DNA from: JADJQU01 sp035490315
Lineage (GTDB): Bacteria; Planctomycetota; UBA1135; GCA-002686595
Direction of reading: 5' to 3'
Length of the DNA stretch: 12,048 bases
Assembly: GCA_035490315.1 (NCBI GenBank)
Contig: DATHET010000013.1
Span: forward strand, 1-12,048
The notes under the pieces were generated by a model. The model was not told the origin of the DNA, did no database searches, and saw only the letters and a list, made by a program, of their open reading frames with translations. Below, piece after piece: positions 1 through 5,638 of this stretch (its first letter is position 1; each line of letters opens with the position of its first letter). The translations under genes were made by a program, and so were the position numbers.

Positions 1-222
1 GCCGACCGCGCGCGCAAGATGATCGAGGCCGGCGACGTCGAGGAAGCGCTCAACGCAGCGTCGCAGATCGGCGATGACAATCTGCAGCGGCGCAGTCGTG
101 GGCGAGTCGTACCGGAGAGCTTCACCCACGGCACCTCGGAACAACGCGTGCGCTGGTTCAAGCTGGGCCTGGAGTCCGGCGACCTCGCTCGCGGCGACAC
201 CTTCGCTGCGCGCGAGCTTTGA
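1..222 (+). CDS. Neutral zinc metallopeptidase (YpfJ/KPN_02809 type), C-terminal fragment
   Basis: Only the last 73 codons are present; the reading frame is open from base 1 and ends at TGA 220-222. The translated tail contains the run GDDNLQRRSRGRVVPESFTH followed by GTSEQR, W and F, and near the end SGD and DTF. I recognise this as the conserved C-terminal signature of the putative neutral zinc metallopeptidase family (Pfam Zn_peptidase, E. coli YpfJ). The HExxH zinc-binding motif lies upstream and is outside the window, so activity cannot be judged. Members are usually membrane-anchored with the catalytic domain outside the cytoplasm; their physiological role is poorly known. The gene is convergent with ligD. 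Its last five codons fall inside the first unit of a 25-bp tandem repeat, so the extreme C-terminus (AAREL) may be a product of repeat expansion rather than conserved protein. Confidence 0.85.
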   Translation, partial: ADRARKMIEAGDVEEALNAASQIGDDNLQRRSRGRVVPESFTHGTSEQRVRWFKLGLESGDLARGDTFAAREL

Positions 223-318
223 CCCGAGCGCCGCGCGCGAGATTTGACCCGAGCGCCGCGCGCGAGATTTAGCTCGGAGCGCCGCGCGCGAGACTTAGCT
301 CGGAGCGCCGCGCGTGAG
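208..318. repeat. 25/26-bp GC-rich tandem repeat, four units plus a partial fifth
   Basis: Units start at 208, 233, 258 and 284, each opening with GCGCGCGAG; a partial copy (GCGCGTGAG) is at 310-318. Units 1 and 2 are 25 bp and differ at one base. Units 3 and 4 are 26 bp and differ at one base. The two pairs differ from each other in the middle (TTTGACCCGAG versus TTAGCTCGGAG). Unit 1 begins inside the zinc peptidase gene and contains its TGA stop. The array occupies nearly the whole gap to the convergent ligD stop at 333. It is not a CRISPR array: the units are contiguous, with no spacers. Confidence 0.93.
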
Positions 319-332
319 TCCCAATCCGAAGC

Positions 333-2774
333 TCAATCCGCGAGCAGCTCGCGAGCGAGTTCCAGGGTGATGCGATTCTTGGCGCGCGGAAGTTCGCTCC
401 AGGGGTTGCGATAATTCTTGCGGACCAGGCTCGCGACGGACTCGAGCGTGAACGTGTCGCCGCCGCGCAGCTTCGCCGCTTCCTCCCAGCGGATCGGCAT
501 GGAGATCGTCGCGCCTTCGCGGGCCCTCGTCGACCAGGGCGCGACCGCTGTCGCTCCGCGGGAATTGCGCAGCCAGTCCAGGAAGATCTTGCCCTTGCGC
601 GCTGCCTTGGAGGCCACGGTCACGTACCGCCCCTCGGCCGCTTGCGACACGCGCTCGCAGACGGCCCGCGAAAAACTGGAGGCCACGTCCCAGCTGACGC
701 GCCGCTCGATCGGCAGCACGACGTGCAGACCCTTGCCTCCGCTGGTCTTCAGCCAGGTCTTCATTCCGAGCGAGGCGAGCAGGTCGCGCAGGGCGAAGGC
801 GCCTTCGACGACGCGCTTCCAGGGCACGTCGGAGCCTGGATCCAGATCGAAGGTGATGCGGTCGGGCGCGTCGAGCTTGTCCGCGCGGCTGCCCCACGGA
901 TGGAGCTCCATCGCGCCGTACTGGATCAGCGCGACCAGACCCTTGGCATCGCCGACGACGGCGTAGGGCTTCGCTCCGCCGCTTCCTTCCGGGACGGCGA
1001 CCGTCTTCACGCCGGGCAAGGTCGAGGTCCAATGCTTCTGGTAGAAGCAGGTGCTGCTCAGTCCCTCCGGGCAGCGGAACACCGAAAGCGGTCGATGCGC
1101 GAGGTGCGGCAGCATCAGCGGCGCGACCAGCTCGTAGTAGCGAGCCAGCTCGAGCTTGGTGATGCCAGAGCCGGGATACACGATGCGCTCGGGATGGGTG
1201 ATGGCCATGCCGGCGACTGTGGAGGAAGCGTCGGCGCGTCCGAGGATGGCCGGATTCTCGCGCTGGATCGATGCCACGGCCTTGTCCTCTCGCAGTGCGT
1301 GGAACACGGGGTGGCGCAACAGGCCATCGGGCGTCCACTCGGTGAAACTGACTTCCGCAACCAGCTTGGGTCGAACCCAGTGCAGGATTCCGGACGGCCT
1401 TTCCGTCGGCGGCTCGGCGAGCGGCGATTTCGTGCGCTCCAGACGATCGAGGGCGGCGCGCAGATCGCTGAGCGAAGTGTGCGAGAAGCCCGCGCCCACC
1501 TTGCCCGCGTAGCGCAGCTTGCCCTGGCCTTCGCCGACGGCGAGCAGCAGGGAGCCGAGGCCCTTGCGCTGTCCCTGCGGCTCGGTGAACCCGACGATGA
1601 CGAACTCCTGGCGAGCCCCGCGCTTCGATTTGATCCAGGCCTGGCTGCGGCGACTCTCGTACAGGGCGTCGTCGCGCTTGCTGACCAGGCCCTCGAAGCC
1701 GCGCTTGCAGGCGGTTGCGAGGGGATCACGGCCGACAATGCGCTCGCTGATGCGGATCACGTCGCCGCGCGCGGGCTTGCCGAGCAGCTCTTCCAGAGCC
1801 TGGCGGCGGATGTTCAAAGGATGGTCTCGAAGGTCGCGTCCGTCGAAAAACAGCAGATCGAAGGCGTGGTACTGCAGCCGCGCCTTGGCGCCTTCCTTCA
1901 GCGCAGACTGCAGCGCGCTGAATGAGGAGACGCCGCGCGCCGCGACCGCGACTGCCTCGCCATCGAGGATCAGGGAGCGTCCCGCGAGATCCTTGCCAGC
2001 GCGGGCGATCGCGGGGAAGCGATCAGTCCAATCGGCTCCGCTGCGCGTGTACAGGCGCACCGTGCCTTGGTCCTGGATCAGCTCGAGACGGTAGCCGTCG
2101 AGCTTGGCCTCGTGCACCCAGCCCTCACCGCTGGGCGCTGCCTCGGCGAGAGTCGCGAGCTGTGGGGGAATGAACGCTGGGCGTTCGACCGACGCTTTTT
2201 TCGGGGCCTTCTTGCGCGGAGTGCGACCGGCCGCGGGCCGCGACTTGGCGCGTGTCGACTTCAGGGCAGCGGCGGCCGGCTTGATCGCGTGGGACTCATC
2301 GGTCTTGAACAAGAGCCAGTTGCGATCGCCCTTGTAGCGCTCCGAGGCATGCATGCGCACCAGAGTCCAGCGGCCCTTCAACTTGCGCCCGCGCAGCTCG
2401 AAGGAGATCCGCCCCGCGGCGAGGTCCTTCGCTGGATCGCCCTCGGGGATCCAGGTCCCGTTGTCCCAGATCTTGACCACGCCCGCGCCGTAGGATCCCT
2501 CGGGGATGCGGCCGTGGAACTTTGCATACTCGAGCGGGTGGTCCTCGACCTCGACCGCGAGTCGTTTGATCGAAGGGTCCATGGTCGGGCCCTTGGGCAC
2601 CGCCCAGCTCTTGAGCACGCCGGCCTCCTCGAGACGGAAATCGTAGTGCTCGTGCGAGGCGAAGTGGTGCTGGACCACGAAGATACGCCGCGTCGAGACG
2701 GCTTTGCGGAGCTTGGGTCCTGGCTCGCTGGTGCGCTGGAAGTCTCGCTTGCGGCGGTACTCGGTCAGCGACAT
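333..2774 (-). CDS. ligD: Multifunctional ATP-dependent DNA ligase D (phosphoesterase-ligase-polymerase)
   Basis: LigD processes and seals double-strand breaks held by Ku in bacterial non-homologous end joining. All three modules are present, in Pseudomonas order. Numbering is from the ATG at 2774 (813 aa; the P. aeruginosa enzyme is about 840). The 3'-phosphoesterase at about 10-160 keeps H37, H43, D45, R47, H79 and Y83. A Lys/Ala/Pro-rich linker spans about 165-200. The ligase domain has adenylation lysine K224 in EAKLDGYR, then DGEAV, EGLVSKR and WIKSKR, with an OB fold to about 500. The primase/polymerase domain at about 525-810 has FDLDPG (D643, D645), H684 in the GKGLHVVLP run, and D733. 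The ATG overlaps the ku stop by one base (TGATG) and has GGAG six bases upstream. A GTG one codon earlier (2777) would give a GTGA overlap, but GGAG would then be only three bases away, so I prefer ATG. Translational coupling to ku is likely. Confidence 0.97.
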   Translation of the reverse strand: MSLTEYRRKRDFQRTSEPGPKLRKAVSTRRIFVVQHHFASHEHYDFRLEEAGVLKSWAVPKGPTMDPSIKRLAVEVEDHPLEYAKFHGRIPEGSYGAGVVKIWDNGTWIPEGDPAKDLAAGRISFELRGRKLKGRWTLVRMHASERYKGDRNWLLFKTDESHAIKPAAAALKSTRAKSRPAAGRTPRKKAPKKASVERPAFIPPQLATLAEAAPSGEGWVHEAKLDGYRLELIQDQGTVRLYTRSGADWTDRFPAIARAGKDLAGRSLILDGEAVAVAARGVSSFSALQSALKEGAKARLQYHAFDLLFFDGRDLRDHPLNIRRQALEELLGKPARGDVIRISERIVGRDPLATACKRGFEGLVSKRDDALYESRRSQAWIKSKRGARQEFVIVGFTEPQGQRKGLGSLLLAVGEGQGKLRYAGKVGAGFSHTSLSDLRAALDRLERTKSPLAEPPTERPSGILHWVRPKLVAEVSFTEWTPDGLLRHPVFHALREDKAVASIQRENPAILGRADASSTVAGMAITHPERIVYPGSGITKLELARYYELVAPLMLPHLAHRPLSVFRCPEGLSSTCFYQKHWTSTLPGVKTVAVPEGSGGAKPYAVVGDAKGLVALIQYGAMELHPWGSRADKLDAPDRITFDLDPGSDVPWKRVVEGAFALRDLLASLGMKTWLKTSGGKGLHVVLPIERRVSWDVASSFSRAVCERVSQAAEGRYVTVASKAARKGKIFLDWLRNSRGATAVAPWSTRAREGATISMPIRWEEAAKLRGGDTFTLESVASLVRKNYRNPWSELPRAKNRITLELARELLAD

Positions 2775-3625
2775 CACGCGCTCCGGCGCGAGAGCGAGCG
2801 AGAGACCTTCGTCGGACGCCTGGAGGTCGGTGTGCGGCGACGCTTGTCCTGCACGCTCTGACGCAGGGCTTCCATCAGGTCGTGCACGCGCGGCTCGGGC
2901 GCCTCGGATTCCTTGGCGAGCGGCGGGCTCTTCTTGCCGCCGCTGCGCGCGCGGGTCTTGACCAGCTTGAGCAGATCGCTGCGGTAGGTATCGCTGTAGG
3001 CCGAAGGTTTGAAGTCCATGGTCATGGACTCGATCAGCTGCTCGGCCATCGCGACTTCTTTCGTTTGTGCCTTGTGCCCGCTGAGCTTGGTGATGCCGAG
3101 CTCCGCGGGATCGCGCAGCTCGTCGTGGTAGCGCAGGGCGTGGACGACGAGCGCCTCGCCGTGGGGATAGACCGCAGCCGTGTACTGGCGCGTGCGGATC
3201 ACGAACTGGGCGATGCCAATCTTTCCGCTCTCGCGCAGGGCGTCGCGCAACAGGCCATAGGCCTTCTCGCTGCCCTTGAGCGGCAGCACGTAGTAGACGC
3301 GGTCGAAGTACACCAGGTCGATCGCGCTCGCATCGACGAAGCCTTCCATCTCGATCGCCTGGGTGGCCTTGGGATTGGCCGCTTTCAGGTCTTCGGCGGT
3401 CAGGACCACGTAGCGATCCTTCGCGACAGCCATGCCTTTGACGATGTCGCTCTGCTGGACGATCTTGCCCGTCGTCTTGTTGAACTTCTGATAGCCGATG
3501 CGCGAAAGATCGCGCTTGTCGAGCATGTCGAGGTCCAGGGCATTGGGCTGGTCGCCAGAGAACAATTCGACGCCGATGTTCACCAGGCCGAAACCCAGCG
3601 TGCCTTTCCAGATGCCCCTTGCCAT
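2774..3625 (-). CDS. ku: Non-homologous end joining protein Ku
   Basis: Bacterial Ku forms a homodimeric ring that threads onto broken DNA ends and recruits LigD. The 283-aa product has the usual bacterial Ku size. It starts with MARGIWKGTLGFGLVNIGVE, the typical opening of the Ku beta-barrel core, followed by the conserved dimerisation and bridge regions (for example VYFDRVYYVLPLKGSEKAY at about 105-123 and RYHDELRDP at about 165-173). Near the C-terminus, VHDLMEALRQSV (about 247-258) matches the short conserved segment implicated in LigD recruitment. It is followed by a lysine/arginine-rich tail (about 259-283), the kind of extension linked to DNA binding and threading. The ATG is supported by a strong Shine-Dalgarno sequence (GGAGG, five bases upstream). 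Its stop overlaps the ligD start, and the small membrane protein gene ends 19 bp upstream on the same strand. Confidence 0.97.
   Translation of the reverse strand: MARGIWKGTLGFGLVNIGVELFSGDQPNALDLDMLDKRDLSRIGYQKFNKTTGKIVQQSDIVKGMAVAKDRYVVLTAEDLKAANPKATQAIEMEGFVDASAIDLVYFDRVYYVLPLKGSEKAYGLLRDALRESGKIGIAQFVIRTRQYTAAVYPHGEALVVHALRYHDELRDPAELGITKLSGHKAQTKEVAMAEQLIESMTMDFKPSAYSDTYRSDLLKLVKTRARSGGKKSPPLAKESEAPEPRVHDLMEALRQSVQDKRRRTPTSRRPTKVSRSLSRRSA
2781..2784 (-). promoter_or_regulatory. Shine-Dalgarno of ligD, inside the ku tail
   Basis: On the minus strand GGAG sits six bases before the ATG at 2774 and only three before the GTG at 2777. This spacing is the reason for choosing ATG. The site lies inside the last codons of ku, which fits coupled translation of the two proteins. 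Confidence 0.5.
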
Positions 3626-3630
3626 GACGG

Positions 3631-3635
3631 CCTCC
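3631..3635 (-). promoter_or_regulatory. Strong Shine-Dalgarno of ku
   Basis: GGAGG on the minus strand, five bases before the ku ATG at 3625. It is the clearest ribosome-binding site in the window and fixes the ku start. Confidence 0.75.
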
Positions 3636-3644
3636 AGGTCGGGG

Positions 3645-3755
3645 TCAGACGCAGCCGCGCATGAGCCAGAACAACAGGATCAAAGGGATCGGAACGCCGA
3701 GCGCCCAGAGCAGGACTCCAGTACGAACCTTGCCGGCCTTGCTGCTCATGCTCAT
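3645..3755 (-). CDS. Small single-helix membrane protein (36 aa) upstream of ku
   Basis: This short frame starts MSMSSKAGKVRTG, has one hydrophobic stretch VLLWALGVPIPLILLFWL with an internal Pro-x-Pro kink, and ends MRGCV. The positive charges before the helix (K, K, R) suggest an N-in orientation. I recall many bacterial genomes encoding tiny proteins with a similar LGVPIPLILLxxL core, but I know no assigned function and give none. It lies 19 bp upstream of ku on the same strand, so cotranscription with ku-ligD is plausible. ATGs at 3755 and 3749 are both possible; neither has a good Shine-Dalgarno. The frame stays open upstream to 3947, but that part is low-complexity Pro/Arg/Ser and does not look translated. 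Confidence 0.55.
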   Translation of the reverse strand: MSMSSKAGKVRTGVLLWALGVPIPLILLFWLMRGCV

Positions 3756-4495
3756 GTGCGTACGCAAGCCCGTGGGTGTGTGCCGTGCGTGAACGGGAAG
3801 CTGGGTGGGGTGGACGATGTGCGGTCGGAACGGCGGCGCCTCACCGAAGACGCGGAACGGAGCCGTGCGCAGCAGCGATTGCGGGCGCGGTGTGGGAGCG
3901 GAGCGGCTGAAACGCGAAGGTGCGGGGCGAATGCTTTGAGGTGCCATGGAAGCTCAGGGGGGTGGTGGGTGATGGAATGCGCTGGCCCCCTCGCAACTGA
4001 TGTGCCGACTCGGAATTCGCGACCCTGCGCACGGCTTTCCGCTGCGCGAGGAATGCACTGATTCGCGCCGGGAGAAATGAACCGACGTCCACACCGGGGA
4101 CTTCGGTGCGGATATCGCGTGTTTTTGTAGTGCTCGGTTTCCGCGGGCACCGCGCACTCCGCTGCGACGAACTCGTCGGCGGCCGGATCGCCGCCTGCCC
4201 TGACCAGCTCCGTCGCGGCGACGAGCGATTCTCCAATGTGCTTCACCCGCGTCGCGTCGATTCGAAGGAAGTGAACGCGACGGGTACCCAGAACCACGCA
4301 GCTTCGCAGCTGCTGCGCGAGCGATGCAAGCACCACGGCCTCGCGCGATTCCGCAGGGGGACCGCTTCTTGCTCGGCGTTCCGTCGAAGGTCGTGCTCCG
4401 GGGCTTTCCTGGTCCAGGCTTCGCAATGGCAACTGTTTCCTCGCGCCGTCTGAGGAAGAGTCGCAAGAACTGCAACGACGGCGATGGTAATTACA
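3756..4495. other. 740-bp stretch without a supportable gene
   Basis: No frame gives a recognisable protein. Open frames on both strands are Arg/Ser/Pro-rich and overlap each other, as is usual for non-coding DNA of high GC. The best coding-like patch is on the minus strand at about 4121-4336 (see findings). A six-base stem with a four-base loop (GCAGCT/AGCTGC) lies at 4298-4313, and an imperfect stem with a two-base bulge at about 4248-4288 (ACCCG..TCGCG pairing with CGCGACGGGT); both fall in that patch and may simply follow from its sequence. The promoter for the small membrane gene, ku and ligD should lie in the left part of this stretch, but I cannot point to convincing -35/-10 boxes. No tRNA-like cloverleaf was noticed. 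Confidence 0.5.
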
Positions 4496-4708
4496 ATGGC
4501 CAACGACAACAACGACGACGCGAAACGTGGAAACGAGATTCAGAAAGCCCAGCGTTCCGGCGGCGGCCCGGCATCGCCTTCGCGCGATCTAGGTAGCCCG
4601 GCTCGCAGTGGGACGCCGAGCTCGGACAAGAGCAGCAGCAAGACCCCCGACAAGAGCGGAGCGAAGAAGGACAATCCCAGCCAGGCCGGCGAAGAGGACG
4701 CGGAGTAG
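4496..4708 (+). CDS. Small hydrophilic, probably disordered protein (70 aa)
   Basis: The frame begins MANDNNDDAKRGNEIQKAQR, then becomes Gly/Ser/Pro-rich, then Lys/Ser/Asp-rich (SSDKSSSKTPDKSGAKKD), and ends in an acidic QAGEEDAE before TAG at 4706-4708. There is no hydrophobic segment, cysteine or recognisable domain, and the composition suggests an intrinsically disordered polypeptide. Third codon positions are mostly G/C, as in the neighbouring real genes, and the sequence is not Arg-rich like the shadow frames here. A second ATG 12 bases upstream (4484) is possible; neither start has a clear Shine-Dalgarno. It stands alone, with a gene-free stretch upstream and hairpins downstream. I do not recognise the family. 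It could be a real small gene or a chance frame. Confidence 0.45.
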   Translation: MANDNNDDAKRGNEIQKAQRSGGGPASPSRDLGSPARSGTPSSDKSSSKTPDKSGAKKDNPSQAGEEDAE

Positions 4709-4723
4709 TTCACTCGGTTCCTT

Positions 4724-4796
4724 GAGCGCCGAAGGTGCTCGGCAGGAGAACCTCCTGGTTCGCTCGTTCCGCGTGGGGCGGCGTCGCCTCACGCGG
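4724..4796. terminator. Cluster of three hairpins between convergent genes, possible bidirectional terminator
   Basis: Three inverted repeats follow one another between the end of the small plus-strand gene and the end of the minus-strand HAD gene. The first is GAGCGCC-GAA-GGTGCTC (4724-4740, one G-T wobble). The second is CAGGAG-AAC-CTCCTG (4743-4757, perfect). The third is a 13-bp stem at 4768-4797 with one wobble and the loop GCGT (4781-4784). None has a following T-run on either strand, so they are not classical intrinsic terminators. Placement between convergent gene ends still makes a role in ending or blocking transcription the most likely one. Confidence 0.4.
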
Positions 4797-4826
4797 AGAC
4801 TCTGGGTTGGCGTGACGGTCCGCTCG

Positions 4827-5441
4827 CTAATGAGCGCCGACGCGCGGTCCGAGCAGCGTGCCGATGAACTCGGCCAGATCCTGGGCGACGAACTGCGGAT
4901 CGATCGCGAGCTCCCCGTCGGAGAGGCCGCGGCCCGTGCGCACTCCCGCGGTGCGCATCCCAGCGCGCTCACCGGCTGCGAGCTCCAGCGTGCCGTCGCC
5001 GATCACCCAGCTCTTCTCGAGCACCACGCCGTCCTGTTGCAACGCGTGGTAGAAAACTCCCGTATCCGGCAGGAGGAAGACCGAGGGACGCTTGTGCGCG
5101 CCTTTGCCGCCGGGGTGGTCGAGGCAGGCGTAGTTGCGCGCGACGTGCACGCCCTGTGCCGCCAGCTGCGCAAGAATTTCGCGCTCCTGCTCGAGCCACA
5201 GGCTCTCCTCGACCAGGCCCTCGGCGACCGCGCTCTCGTTGCCGATCAGGTAGATCAGCCAACCCGCCTGCTGGGCGCGGAACAGGCCGTCGACGGCGCG
5301 CGGGACGAAGCTCCAGGGAATGGATCTCGGACTCAGGCAGGACGTGTCGGACGCGATCAGCGTGCCCCAGCGATCGATGAACAGTCCCCGGACGGGCGCT
5401 TCGGTTCCGGAGAGGGGACGCGTGTTGGGGAAACGGCGCAT
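4827..5441 (-). CDS. HAD-superfamily protein related to histidinol/heptose-bisphosphate phosphatases, catalytic residues altered
   Basis: Read from the ATG at 5441 this is a 204-aa protein, close to the usual 180-190 aa of GmhB-type HAD-IIIA phosphatases. The fold markers are in order: FIDRWGTL (motif I), YLIGNES (motif II region), CLDHPGGKGAHKRP (the family's zinc loop and motif III lysine), and VIGDGTLELAAGERAGMRTAGV (motif IV). The nucleophile Asp of motif I is kept, but the second Asp of DxD, the general acid/base, is Trp. Motif II has Gly-Asn instead of Ser/Thr-Asn. The zinc loop keeps one Cys and one His but lacks the later two Cys. Motif IV has Glu where the second Asp is common. Phosphatase activity is therefore doubtful; a phosphate-binding or structural role, or another reaction, is possible. 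The frame is open to a TTG at 5615, but that extension is Arg/Pro/Ser-rich and precedes the normal family start. The gene is divergent from a glycosyltransferase. Confidence 0.75.
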   Translation of the reverse strand: MRRFPNTRPLSGTEAPVRGLFIDRWGTLIASDTSCLSPRSIPWSFVPRAVDGLFRAQQAGWLIYLIGNESAVAEGLVEESLWLEQEREILAQLAAQGVHVARNYACLDHPGGKGAHKRPSVFLLPDTGVFYHALQQDGVVLEKSWVIGDGTLELAAGERAGMRTAGVRTGRGLSDGELAIDPQFVAQDLAEFIGTLLGPRVGAH

Positions 5442-5638
5442 GCGTTGGATTCTTGGCGGAGGCCGCGATGGCCGGGGGGAGGAGCTTCGATGCCGACCTG
5501 TTTTCGGCTCGATCGGGCAGCGCTTGAGCAAGACTCCGCGATCCTGCATCAAGAACTCGCATCGCAGCGGACGATTCACTCTCGAGCGGGATTCGCCGTA
5601 ATTCTCCCCACGCAAGTAATTCCAGATCGGCCAACCCC

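Noticed and set aside
208..318. CRISPR array
   Set aside because: Units are contiguous with no unique spacers, and there are no cas genes nearby.
642..1925. Long plus-strand open frame (427 codons) opposite ligD
   Set aside because: It is antisense to an intact LigD with all motifs; its sequence is Arg/Gly/Ala/Gln-rich with no domain. Long antisense frames are expected at this GC.
3756..3947. 64-residue upstream extension of the small membrane protein
   Set aside because: Pro/Arg/Ser-rich with no conservation signal; the plausible protein is only the 36-residue C-terminal part.
4243..4512. Stand-alone membrane protein gene on minus beginning with a hydrophobic helix
   Set aside because: The start would be TTG, and after the first 20 residues the frame becomes Arg/Trp/Cys-rich and unstructured. 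Kept only as part of a low-interest frameshift idea.
5442..5615. N-terminal extension of the HAD protein to a TTG at 5615
   Set aside because: The extra 58 residues are Arg/Pro/Ser-rich and unlike HAD-IIIA proteins, which start just before motif I.
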